Shown here: one piece after another, positions 26,366 to 34,727 of the stretch
Layout of the letters: every line of letters starts with the position of its first letter
Position numbering within the stretch: the stretch's first letter is position 1
Source of the DNA: Flavobacterium sp. CECT 9288
GTDB taxonomy: Bacteria > Bacteroidota > Bacteroidia > Flavobacteriales > Flavobacteriaceae
Direction of reading: 5' to 3'
Assembly (NCBI RefSeq): GCF_918731615.1
Contig: NZ_OU957226.1
Coordinates: 2,481,501 to 2,545,500, forward strand
DNA length: 64,000 nucleotides
The notes under the pieces: model-generated
Database searches by the model: none
What the model was told of the DNA's origin: nothing
The model's input: only the letters and a program-made list of their open reading frames with translations
Made by a program: the position numbers and the translations under genes

Positions 26366-27709
26366 TTATGCTTTTTTAGTAGTCGATTCCCAATCACGAA
26401 CATCTATTTTACCCGTTACCGCCTCTGAAATTAACGATTGACGGTAGGCTTGGAGTTTTTCAATCACCATTTTAATTTTAGATATTGATTTATCAATGAG
26501 TTCTGACTGATAATTGATGTGATCAACTATTATTGATTGTTCTTCTAATGAAGGCAATATGACAAATAAATTTTCAATTTTCGGTTTACCTAGTCCAAAT
26601 CTTGTTACTCCATTTGAGTTATTTTCAAAATAAATTGAAACATTTGATGTTTGAATAAACCTGAATAAAAATTCACCGTTTAATTTACCTTCTTGAGGTT
26701 CTAAAATAGCTAAATGATAACCACAGACAGCATTTTCTAATGTTTCATCAATGTAAGTTGGTACCCCAATATCGTTTGCAGATTCAGAATCTTTAGTTAT
26801 TATAACTTGCCCTTTTTTTAACTGAAATTTTTCGAATTCAGCTTCCGTACAAGTACCAGTGCTTAAGGAAGTTAGATTATTTATTTTATCATTTTTATAT
26901 GCATCTGGATAATGACAGATTGAAACTTTGATTTCTTCTGTATATTCATGTCTGTCCACGCTACTGAAAGATGTAGATGCGATATGTTTTAACTTAATTG
27001 CTGCCCAATGCTCCGGAATTTCCCCCAACCATTCTACACCGCTATCTTTCATAGGGGCATTTGTGTTTAGTCCTTTAGTTACCGCTTCGTTGATAGCGGC
27101 TTGGCGTTTTTCTTTGAGCAAGGCAATTAAACGCTTTTTCTTTTCGATGGTAGCATCAATAAGATTCGTTTTGTAATCAAGGAATGCAGCGATTTGGGTT
27201 TGTTCTTTGAGAGAAGGCAAAACAATATCTAAATCTAAAAGCTTTGTTTTGGTAAGAATTGAAAGAACTACACTTGAAGAGTTTTTTTGTAACTCTTCGA
27301 TTGAAAAATAAAGTAAGTATTTTAAGAATTCATCATCAATTTTTTTGAGATCTCCTTCAACTGAATGAATTTGTTGATTTGTAGTAATATCACAACCTGC
27401 AACTCCTAATTTCCCAATATCCCCAATACCACCAATAAGCACCGACCCTCTTCTAACTAATCGGGATTGAGACAATCCTCTTTCAGTTAAAAATTGTTTG
27501 GAAGTTGTTATTTTATTAAACCCATTTAAATCACTTGGTTTAACCCAAGGAACACCCTTTTCATCTGAAAAAAAGTCTTCTACAATTGTAGATGGAGTAT
27601 TTCCAGTTACAACATTAACAAAATATTTTAATTTAGAAGATTTCCATTGATGTGGTATTTCACCAATAAACTTATTACCGCTATCTTTATAACTCTCGTA
27701 TCCTTTCAT
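26366..27709 (-). CDS. hsdS: Type I restriction enzyme, specificity subunit S
   Basis: A 447-residue HsdS with two target-recognition domains, each opening with a similar segment (GNKFIGEIPHQWKSSKLKYF and GVEWLGEIPEHWAAIKLKHI). Each is followed by the conserved helix that sets spacer length (EQTQIAAFLDYKTNLIDATI; EQSIIVDHINYQSELIDKSI). The two-fold internal symmetry is typical and implies a bipartite recognition sequence. It starts in the stop codon region of hsdM and ends 2 bp before hsdR. No inverted duplicate hsdS or recombinase that would indicate phase variation is seen in this window. Confidence 0.93.
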   Translation of the reverse strand: MKGYESYKDSGNKFIGEIPHQWKSSKLKYFVNVVTGNTPSTIVEDFFSDEKGVPWVKPSDLNGFNKITTSKQFLTERGLSQSRLVRRGSVLIGGIGDIGKLGVAGCDITTNQQIHSVEGDLKKIDDEFLKYLLYFSIEELQKNSSSVVLSILTKTKLLDLDIVLPSLKEQTQIAAFLDYKTNLIDATIEKKKRLIALLKEKRQAAINEAVTKGLNTNAPMKDSGVEWLGEIPEHWAAIKLKHIASTSFSSVDRHEYTEEIKVSICHYPDAYKNDKINNLTSLSTGTCTEAEFEKFQLKKGQVIITKDSESANDIGVPTYIDETLENAVCGYHLAILEPQEGKLNGEFLFRFIQTSNVSIYFENNSNGVTRFGLGKPKIENLFVILPSLEEQSIIVDHINYQSELIDKSISKIKMVIEKLQAYRQSLISEAVTGKIDVRDWESTTKKA

Positions 27710-29448
27710 TAGTTCAATAATTCATTTAACAAAGTGGCAATGTCGTTCTCGAGTGTTACAATTTCTTGTTTCACTTCACTGGCAGCACGTAAGCCTTTGT
27801 ATTCATAAAAATACTTGGTAAAGTTGATTTCATAGCCAATGCGTGTTTTGTCAAAATCAATCCAAGCATCGGGCACATGAGGCAGTACTTCGTTTTCAAA
27901 ATACTTTTCGATATCGGCTGTTAAAGGCACGTTTTCTTTGTCGCGTTTTTTACTGTCCGGCTTAGGTTTTTTGCTTTTATCCAAAACTTTTTTTCCTTTT
28001 TCGTCGTACAACGGTTGCTCTACCGTGAGTTGGTAAAAACCAAAGTCATCGTTGTTATAGATTTTACAATCCTTTGTGGTTTCAAAATTGGTATACAATT
28101 TTAAAATATCAGCAATGTGGTCTTCGGTAATTTCGTTACGCTTGTTACCCAAGCTTTTTTTGTTAGAACGGCAGTAGTCTGCAGCATTAATCAATTGCAC
28201 TTTGCCTTTGCGGTGTTTTTGTTTTTTATTGGTCAAAAACCAAATATAGGTGTTGATTCCGGTGTTGTAGAACATATCCTTCGGCAAGGCCACGATACAT
28301 TCTAACCAATCGTTTTCGATAATCCATTTGCGGATATCGCTTTCGCCAGAACCCGCATCACCTGTAAATAAAGGGGAACCATTTGTAACTACCCCAATGC
28401 GGCTTCCTTCACGCTCCATTTTAGAAATCATGTGCTGTAAAAACAGTAGTTGCCCATCAGACGAACGTGGTGTACCTGCATAAAAACGACCTGCTGGATT
28501 TAAGGCTTCGTTTTCAATAAAACGGTGGTCTTTTTTCCAAGTTACCCCATAAGGAGGATTGGCCATCATGTAATGAAAATACTTACCTTGAAATTGATCT
28601 TCAGAGAAAGAATTACCGTGTTTTACATTGTTCGCTTCTTCACCTGTAATCAATGCTTCGGATTTCGCAATCGCATAGGATTGCTCATTCAATTCTTGTC
28701 CGTACGTTTGAATAGTCGGTTTGTTTTTGCTGTCTTTTAGCAAAGTATCTAAAATGTAGTTTTTACCAAGGTTAACCATACCACCGGTACCACAAGCCGG
28801 ATCAAAAATCGTACGAATGATACCTGTTTGAGACAACTCGTCTTTCTCTGTCGAAAACATGATGCTGTTCATCAAAGCAACCACATCACGAGGCGTAAAA
28901 TGCTCTCCCGCGGTTTCATTTGATTGTTCGTTTGAGATACGAATGAGCTCTTCAAAAACATAACCCATGTCGTGATTGTCAATTTTGTCGCTGTGCATAT
29001 CGATTTTGCATATGGCATCAATCATTTCATACAACAACTTGTTTTTGATTAATCGGGCAATGATTTTATCGAACTGAAAATTTTCTAAAATATCGCGTAC
29101 CTCTTTGTTGAAACCATTGAGGTAATTATTGAAATTGATTTCAATATTACGAGCATCATCTTTTAAAGAATGTAAGGTATGATTAGAGACGTTATAGAAC
29201 TTTAACCCTCCTGCAGCTTTGCGTAAAATAGGATCAAGTTTGTCCTCAGCTACTTTGTCTTTGAAATTATGATAGGTAGATCGAACGGTTTCGTTTAGTC
29301 CATCAAGAATACAATCTAAACGTCGGATAACGACAAAAGGTAGTACGACATCACCAATTTCATTTTTCTTAAACGCATCACGCAATACATCATCGGTGAT
29401 TTGCCAAATGAAACCTACTTCTACTTTAGTGTTATTATTGTTGCTCAT
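27709..29448 (-). CDS. hsdM: Type I restriction enzyme, DNA methyltransferase subunit M
   Basis: About 579 residues. The N-terminal HsdM helical bundle is followed by an N6-adenine methyltransferase domain with motif I FDPACGTGGM and catalytic motif IV NPPYG (MMANPPYGVTWKK). The frame remains open upstream to an ATG at 29517, but I choose the ATG at 29448 (MSNNNNTKVEVG). The upstream ATG would overlap the preceding gene, the extra residues are not conserved-looking, and a strong TATATTTG promoter sits between the two. The enzyme modifies adenines in the site defined by HsdS and is needed for restriction by HsdR. Confidence 0.93.
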   Translation of the reverse strand: MSNNNNTKVEVGFIWQITDDVLRDAFKKNEIGDVVLPFVVIRRLDCILDGLNETVRSTYHNFKDKVAEDKLDPILRKAAGGLKFYNVSNHTLHSLKDDARNIEINFNNYLNGFNKEVRDILENFQFDKIIARLIKNKLLYEMIDAICKIDMHSDKIDNHDMGYVFEELIRISNEQSNETAGEHFTPRDVVALMNSIMFSTEKDELSQTGIIRTIFDPACGTGGMVNLGKNYILDTLLKDSKNKPTIQTYGQELNEQSYAIAKSEALITGEEANNVKHGNSFSEDQFQGKYFHYMMANPPYGVTWKKDHRFIENEALNPAGRFYAGTPRSSDGQLLFLQHMISKMEREGSRIGVVTNGSPLFTGDAGSGESDIRKWIIENDWLECIVALPKDMFYNTGINTYIWFLTNKKQKHRKGKVQLINAADYCRSNKKSLGNKRNEITEDHIADILKLYTNFETTKDCKIYNNDDFGFYQLTVEQPLYDEKGKKVLDKSKKPKPDSKKRDKENVPLTADIEKYFENEVLPHVPDAWIDFDKTRIGYEINFTKYFYEYKGLRAASEVKQEIVTLENDIATLLNELLN

Positions 29449-29472
29449 TACTGTTGTTTTAATTTTATGCTG

Positions 29473-29480
29473 CAAATATA
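29473..29480 (-). promoter_or_regulatory. Bacteroidota -7 promoter element for hsdM
   Basis: TATATTTG on the minus strand is an exact TAnnTTTG match, 25 bp before the hsdM ATG at 29448. It supports that start and a separate promoter for hsdM-hsdS-hsdR. Just upstream is a 19-bp GTGTGC-type motif (29489-29507) also seen at 15391-15409. Confidence 0.55.
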
Positions 29481-29513
29481 GGGTGTTGGTGTGCGGGTTT
29501 GGTGCAGAGGAAT

Positions 29514-30554
29514 TCAAATATCATTCAATAACCTATTGATAATTGAAAAATCATCATTACAATCACCTACAACCCTTCTATTTTCAATTGGTTGATTTCC
29601 TTGAAGCCATTGAAAAACATCGGTAGATTTTTTATTTATTCCTTTTAAAGCATTTTCCTTTATAGTAAATTCAACATCACCACCAAGCGAGTTTAAATTA
29701 TTAAAAACCCGATCCAATCTAAAGTCATTGTCTTCACGAACAGTGCTATTATCGCGTGGGTTGAAAACAGAAAATCCTTTGTCGCAGGAACCATTCAAAT
29801 AATTTGAAAGTATAACTCTTTTGTGTATTGTAGCAGAAAATAAAAATTCAATAATTATTGTATATGGCCTCAAGGCTTTGATTACCGTTGAAATACGTGT
29901 TTTTAAATTTTCACACCATTGTTGTGTTTTTCTATTGTCCTCTGCAATTATTAAAATATGATAGTCTACGCCTAATGAAGCTGGAAGAATTGCATCTATT
30001 AAATTAATGACATTAGGCTCTCCAATTGGTAAATTTCTCTCTTCATTTTTGAATAAATAATTATCTGATATAATTAAAGAATTAGAAGGAGGTAAATCGA
30101 AAGTAATTAAAGATTTCCATCCTAAAACACCATGATCATTACAAACAGTATTTTTAGGTAAATCTTTAAAATATGAACCTAAAAGAATTGTGTCATTAAT
30201 GCCATCATTGGAATTCACAATTATACCAGTTTGTTGTTGTATTGAATTTGCAACATCGGTATCAATGTTTAAAAAAAAGACACTACGTGGTTTTTCTAAT
30301 ACTTCTGCTTCAGGATTTGCATATATTGTTCTAAAATAATTATCTAAAGGAATTAAATCAATCGCTCTTGCATTTGATTGTAAAAATAAAAATAAAATAG
30401 ACTCCGTATTATTTAATTCTGAAATTAAATCTACTTCATTAATGTCTAGGCAAATGTCAGAATGATTATTTATTATTTTATTCCAATTGGGATAAATAGC
30501 AGGTGAAGATATCATGTTTTCAAAAATATCTTTGTCAGAGTAAATTGTAAACAT
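29514..30554 (-). CDS. Unknown partner of the adjacent AAA ATPase (candidate effector)
   Basis: A 346-residue protein encoded 2 bp after the ATPase gene, so almost certainly co-translated with it. I do not recognise the family. It has alternating hydrophobic strands and helices, and a notable segment near residues 248-268: SATIHKRVILSNYLNGSCDK. The His-x-Arg-(x)3-Ser/Thr-Asn-Tyr pattern with a following Gly-Phe is reminiscent of phospholipase D-like (HKD-type) or related phosphodiesterase folds, but only one such motif is present. In comparable two-gene defence systems the ATPase senses infection and the partner is a toxic nuclease. That role is inferred, not shown. Confidence 0.55.
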   Translation of the reverse strand: MFTIYSDKDIFENMISSPAIYPNWNKIINNHSDICLDINEVDLISELNNTESILFLFLQSNARAIDLIPLDNYFRTIYANPEAEVLEKPRSVFFLNIDTDVANSIQQQTGIIVNSNDGINDTILLGSYFKDLPKNTVCNDHGVLGWKSLITFDLPPSNSLIISDNYLFKNEERNLPIGEPNVINLIDAILPASLGVDYHILIIAEDNRKTQQWCENLKTRISTVIKALRPYTIIIEFLFSATIHKRVILSNYLNGSCDKGFSVFNPRDNSTVREDNDFRLDRVFNNLNSLGGDVEFTIKENALKGINKKSTDVFQWLQGNQPIENRRVVGDCNDDFSIINRLLNDI

Positions 30555-30556
30555 AG

Positions 30557-32170
30557 TTAGTCTTTTTTTCTTTGATTTAGAATAAGTTTCATAGAATGTT
30601 TAGATGCTTCATCATAAAAACCTTCACCAAAGTTTTTATCAAATTTGCCGTTTGCTAAATATTTCATTTCATAAGGGCCATCTTTATCGAAATAATAGAC
30701 TACAAATGGGTTGTGTTGTATACGCATGGCTGGGAACAGACTTCCATCCGATTTTGAATAATCAACGAATAGCAACTGTGAATTTCTTATGATATATTCG
30801 GAATGAGTTTCTACAATAAACTGAATACCGAATTCTTTCCATGTTTCTAAAAATAATTCTGCAAGTAGGGATTGAAAAGCTGGATGTAAATTGGCTTCCG
30901 GCTCTTCGATAAGAATTATAGGAGTTGATTTTCTGAATCTTCTGGCGCTTCCGTGATCTTTAATGTCATTCTCTTCATTAATCACATTAGCGATACGAAG
31001 TAAAATGGTAAAAATTTGTCCTGCACCAAAACCTTTATCCACAAGATTTATCCAGTCTCCATTTTCTTTTATTTCTATTTTAGATGCTAAGCCTTCAATG
31101 GGTTTAATATTGTAGTCTTCCCCTATATCAAAGAACTTATTTGACATCCACTTTTTGAGGAAGGCATCAGCTGTGCTCTTTTTTTTAATTGGGTTTTCTG
31201 ATAGCCTTTTGATAATATCGTAGATGTCATTATTACCGTTGTCATTTACGTACAAGCGGGTTTGAGTATTGCGGTTTGGAGTTAGGTGCGTTATGTTTAG
31301 GTTCAAGGCATCAACGACTATGTCAGCAATAATTGTTAATCTAAACAAATCTCGATTGCTATTACTTAATCCAATCCCTTTTTCATTATCCCTAAAATAG
31401 CTACTTAGTACTCTACGTATAATTTTATCTATAGATTCTGAGCCCCCAAAATCTCTTAATTTGAAAGTTGGATTGAACTGTAAATCGTCCTCAATTTTAT
31501 TGTTTTCAAGGTCTTTTATTTTTTTGTTTACCTCTTTAAGTTTTGCTTTTAACGATTTTACTTTGTCTAAAAATTGTACTCTTTCAAGACTGGTTTTCTC
31601 TAAAATTTTTAAAATAGACTCGCTCTCCTTTAAATCCTTTTCAATAACGATCTTGATACTATCCAATTCATTTTTATTTTCTTTTTCATCAAAAATATCA
31701 GGATCATTATTTCTGAAATGTATAAAACTATTATCAATTGTTAATTGATATTCATCATCAGCCAAGTTTGTGATGCTAAAAAGTGAATTGTCGTATTTAC
31801 TTTTAAATTTTATTGCTTTGAGTTTTCCTTTTTCAGATCTATTATCATTATTTTCTTGAGGGTAAAAATGATAATCAATATAATAATCTTTATTTTCAAT
31901 AGAAAAATTAATGTCCCATAATTTTTCTTTTAAGTTCTGACGATTAATAGCATTTGAAAAACAATCAATTTTGTGGTTTCTGGAATGTTTTTGATTGAAA
32001 TTTAATTCAAAATGATTTTTAGAATTTCCAAAGCTATCTAAAAGCATTAACGCTTTCATTACACTAGACTTTCCAGAGTTATTGGTTCCAGTCAGAAAGG
32101 TAATCGGAGCTAAATTAAGTTCCCATGTTTCTTTTATTTTTCTGAAATTCTGTATTGTTATTTTTTCCAT
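30557..32170 (-). CDS. AAA_15/DUF3696-type ABC-like ATPase (defence-type)
   Basis: A 537-residue SMC/ABC-like ATPase. It has an N-terminal Walker A GTNNSGKSSVMKAL (28-41), a long coiled-coil insertion (about 170-225, rich in Lys/Glu), a Walker B-type IIILIEEPEANLHPAF motif, and ETHSEYIIRN, the D-loop/H-loop region of OLD/RecF-like ATPases. The C-terminal GPYEMKYL... segment fits DUF3696. No TOPRIM nuclease follows. Similar ATPases are the sensor component of several two-gene anti-phage systems. It lies just upstream of an unknown partner gene and the type I R-M operon, supporting a defence-island role. Confidence 0.78.
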   Translation of the reverse strand: MEKITIQNFRKIKETWELNLAPITFLTGTNNSGKSSVMKALMLLDSFGNSKNHFELNFNQKHSRNHKIDCFSNAINRQNLKEKLWDINFSIENKDYYIDYHFYPQENNDNRSEKGKLKAIKFKSKYDNSLFSITNLADDEYQLTIDNSFIHFRNNDPDIFDEKENKNELDSIKIVIEKDLKESESILKILEKTSLERVQFLDKVKSLKAKLKEVNKKIKDLENNKIEDDLQFNPTFKLRDFGGSESIDKIIRRVLSSYFRDNEKGIGLSNSNRDLFRLTIIADIVVDALNLNITHLTPNRNTQTRLYVNDNGNNDIYDIIKRLSENPIKKKSTADAFLKKWMSNKFFDIGEDYNIKPIEGLASKIEIKENGDWINLVDKGFGAGQIFTILLRIANVINEENDIKDHGSARRFRKSTPIILIEEPEANLHPAFQSLLAELFLETWKEFGIQFIVETHSEYIIRNSQLLFVDYSKSDGSLFPAMRIQHNPFVVYYFDKDGPYEMKYLANGKFDKNFGEGFYDEASKHSMKLILNQRKKD

Positions 32171-32246
32171 TTAGTATTTATATCAAACTTTTTTTGTGCA
32201 ATATTAATTTTATCCTGTGCGAATATAGTGCATAGAAATAAAAAGC

Positions 32247-33176
32247 TTAATTAGTCTTTATTTCGTTTAGTGGCGATGAGGTTAAATATGGCACTTTTCC
32301 AGAGGGAACTACTTTCGAAGCTCCGTCTAAATGAGTTTCTTGATCATCAAAGAAAATGTGAGCCCCAAAGGCTTCTAATATTTTATCTTTTGAAAGTCCT
32401 CCAAGAAAGTACACTTCATCAACGTATACATTCCATTTACGTAATGTTTTTATCACTCGCATATGGGAAGGCGCATTTCTCGCTGTCACAATTGCTAATC
32501 GTAAAGGAGAATATTCAATTCTGGTAGGTAAATGTTCTTGAATTTTTGATAATTTAATCAAAAGTTTAGCAAAAGGACCTTCAGCAAGCGCATCATTTTC
32601 ATGTTCTTTTTCATATTGATGAAATGATCCCATTCCTTCTGTTTTATATCGGTATTCTGATTCATCAGAAAACAGAACTGCATCAGCATCAAAAGCAATT
32701 TTAACTCTTGCATCTTTTGGATTGAAAACAGTCGGCGGAGCATATAATAATGCAGCTGCGCATTCTTTACTATCGATTACGGTTTGAACATCTTTAGAAT
32801 CTTTAGAAAGAAATAGATCTACATAAAAGGCATCAATATAAGGAGCTAAAGGTTCTCCTCCAGTTAGAGCAACTCGTGTAATATCTAAACCATGTTGTTG
32901 AATAGAATTCAAAATCCTTACGCCTGTTTCAGGACTATTCCTAGACATTACGACAACCTCTACGATTTTTTTATCAGCAATTTTGTTCAATTGTAGTAAA
33001 CTTTGTACCAAATAAAAAGCAGTACCTGGTTTGAGTAATTCCTCTTCATTTTTAAGTTGGTATTCTCTAAATGCTTCTATACCGTCCATTTCAAAGACTT
33101 CATTCTCTCTCTCTAAGTCAAATAAGGCTCTAGTCGATACTCCAACTACTAATATTTCTGATAAATCTACTGCCAT
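32247..33176 (-). CDS. Cytosolic 5'-nucleotidase (NT5C1-like)
   Basis: A 309-residue protein of the 5'-nucleotidase family related to eukaryotic cytosolic NT5C1. It opens with ILVVGVSTRALFDLERENEV. It has KIAFDADAVLFSDESE near residue 165, a HAD-like Asp-x-Asp motif, and the later YFLGGLSKDKILEAFGAHIFFDDQ, the C-terminal HAD acidic pair. Predicted to dephosphorylate nucleoside monophosphates such as AMP. No signal peptide, so cytosolic. It lies 76 bp upstream of the defence ATPase gene and next to an integration-site remnant. It looks like a housekeeping gene at the island boundary, although some nucleotidases act in phage defence. Confidence 0.8.
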   Translation of the reverse strand: MAVDLSEILVVGVSTRALFDLERENEVFEMDGIEAFREYQLKNEEELLKPGTAFYLVQSLLQLNKIADKKIVEVVVMSRNSPETGVRILNSIQQHGLDITRVALTGGEPLAPYIDAFYVDLFLSKDSKDVQTVIDSKECAAALLYAPPTVFNPKDARVKIAFDADAVLFSDESEYRYKTEGMGSFHQYEKEHENDALAEGPFAKLLIKLSKIQEHLPTRIEYSPLRLAIVTARNAPSHMRVIKTLRKWNVYVDEVYFLGGLSKDKILEAFGAHIFFDDQETHLDGASKVVPSGKVPYLTSSPLNEIKTN

Positions 33177-33795
33177 GAAAACATATTAATTGTAATGTGT
33201 AATTTAAAAGTGAATCAAAATGAAACTAAGCCTAGGTATTTAAATACTCCTTTAATGAAAAGAGCTTACAGTCTCTCTCAAAAAATTCAAATGTATGAAT
33301 GTAAATAAACGAATTTTTACACTCGTAAACTATACCCACTTTTAGTGATATTGAGCCATCTCTTTTTCTTTCAAAAAAACTAAAACAAAACCATAACAAT
33401 ATGAAATTCAGTTTTTTGATTAATCAAAAGAAGAATTGATCTGAGAATAGATTAAATTTTACTTTTTTCTAAAACATTTGAAATTCTAAATTTGAAGTAA
33501 AACAGATTTAAAGATGACAAAATTCATAACACTTCTTAAAAACGTTCTGTAAATAACAACGCGCTTCGTGGCATCTAAATTATTGAACCATCAAAATAAT
33601 TTAAGGCTTTACTTTTATAAAATAATGCATTCAAACACTAAATCTGATTATCTTTGTGGACAGAAAAACAAGTTGAAATTATTACTAATTTTTGTTTTGA
33701 TACTGAACACGAAATTGAACACGATTTTATAAAAAACATATGGTTTTATGGCTCGCAAGCCCAGTAAATACTTTTAAATTTTAGGGTCTGCGCAA
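33177..33795. other. Intergenic region left of the tRNA-derived repeat
   Basis: AT-rich sequence of about 620 bp with no open reading frame of coding character. The part near 33700-33795 carries no D-arm or 5' acceptor sequence that would complete the tRNA, so the 5' half of that gene is missing. Probably island boundary debris. Confidence 0.45.
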
Positions 33796-33838
33796 TTCAT
33801 AACCCTGAGGTCCCGAGTTCAAATCTCGGTCTCGCTAC
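33796..33838 (+). pseudogene. tRNA-Met(CAT) 3'-terminal fragment, att-type repeat copy 1
   Basis: The 43 bp correspond to the anticodon loop through the acceptor end of a tRNA: TTCATAACC (anticodon CAT at 33798-33800), a variable region, a full T arm with GTTCAAATC, and the 3' acceptor strand CTCGCTA plus C. The D arm and 5' acceptor strand are absent, so it is not a working tRNA. An identical 43-bp copy is at 42833-42875. Such 3' fragments are left when an integrative element uses a tRNA gene as attachment site. Confidence 0.8.
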
Positions 33839-33842
33839 AGAC

Positions 33843-33876
33843 AAACCCTTAAACAACAACTGTTTAAGGGTTTTTT
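33843..33876 (+). terminator. Terminator hairpin downstream of tRNA fragment copy 1
   Basis: A perfect 13-bp stem, AAACCCTTAAACA (33843-33855) with TGTTTAAGGGTTT (33861-33873), a 5-nt loop, then T residues to 33876. It is the natural terminator of the original tRNA gene. The copy after the second tRNA fragment (42881-42912) has decayed pairing. Confidence 0.8.
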
Positions 33877-33887
33877 ATTTAAATCAA

Positions 33888-33906
33888 TTCCTCACTTAGT
33901 GAGGAA
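33888..33906. repeat. Palindrome beside the att-type repeat
   Basis: TTCCTCAC-TTA-GTGAGGAA is a perfect 8-bp inverted repeat with a 3-nt centre, 50 bp from the tRNA fragment. A related GTGAGGAA follows at once (from 33912). It could be an arm-type binding site for an integrase or excisionase; this is inference from position. Confidence 0.4.
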
Positions 33907-34213
33907 ATGGAGTGAGGAATTTTAAAAAGATACCTATATATAACTCTGATAATATGAACAATAAGTAACCAGACCTCAGGTTCAATCACACCAGTCCTTT
34001 TTTTGTTTTCTTATTTATATCAAGCAACAAGCAATTCAAACTGACATGACAAACAATTTTATAACAAAACCTAAATAGATGTCTTAGCAAAAAAGAAAAA
34101 AACAGACCCTTTTAATATATTGCGCAGAAATTATTTTAAACCTTGTATTAGAAATGCAGTACAAGCCTTCTTACATAAGTTTGAATACTGGCTTAACCAG
34201 AGCCAAATAGTAT

Positions 34214-34259
34214 CAACAGCAACCTTTGACCAAAATGTCAAAGGTTGCTGTTGTTTTTT
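34214..34259 (+). terminator. Strong rho-independent terminator
   Basis: A perfect 17-bp stem (34214-34230 with 34237-34253; arms contain CAGCAACCTTTGAC), a 6-nt loop and six T. No intact gene ends just upstream, so the gene it served has probably been lost. The surrounding 33907-34389 interval holds no other recognisable gene. Confidence 0.8.
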
Positions 34260-34389
34260 GAGTGTTTTGATTTTTAGACAAGAATCAAAATTTAAACAAA
34301 TCCTAATCCATCAGACTCAATAATATCATCATACCTGAGTATTCAAAAAAATCATCCAAAAAATAATAATTATAAAAAAAGTTTCTGTT

Positions 34390-34631
34390 TTCAGGAAAAT
34401 GAAATCATAAACTTCCATATTAAAGACAATGGTATTGGTATTCCTGCTGATCAACATGAAAATATATCAAAAAATATCAAAACGTTTGACTAAAATGCTG
34501 TCAACAATGGTGTAAGGCCTTAAGTGTGCAAAAAAATAGAAGAATTACACGGACGAAAAATTACACTTCAATCCATACCGGGTCAAAATCCAATATTTTA
34601 TTACATTATTTCAATATATAATGTTAAATAG
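34390..34631 (+). pseudogene. Decayed histidine-kinase ATPase domain fragment
   Basis: Translation from 34392 gives ENEIINFHIKDNGIGIPADQ, the N/G1-box region of a HATPase_c domain. After an in-frame stop and a deletion of the F-box region, a second frame gives VCKKIEELHGRKITLQSIPG, the C-terminal part of the same domain, ending at a stop at 34629-34631. It is the remains of a kinase C terminus. It lies just upstream of a sensor gene that itself lacks this domain. Confidence 0.7.
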
Positions 34632-34698
34632 TTATAAAAAATGAAACTATCACAAAATTTATTAATGTATTAAACTCAAGTCTAAAATAAAATATATT

Positions 34699-34706
34699 TA
34701 TATTTG
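34699..34706 (+). promoter_or_regulatory. Bacteroidota -7 promoter element for the multi-PAS gene
   Basis: TATATTTG matches TAnnTTTG exactly and lies 21 bp before the ATG at 34728. No clear -33 TTG is visible at the expected distance. Confidence 0.45.
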
Positions 34707-34727
34707 ACTTTAAAAAAACAAATATAA

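Noticed and set aside
26366..29448. Phase-variable type I system with shuffling hsdS
   Set aside because: Only one hsdS gene is present, with no inverted partial copies or recombinase nearby in the window.
33796..33838. Functional tRNA-Met gene
   Set aside because: The D arm and 5' acceptor strand are missing at both copies, so no cloverleaf can form.
34120..34323. Plus-strand open frame of 67 codons
   Set aside because: It runs through the perfect 17-bp terminator hairpin at 34214-34253 and has no coding character or start context.
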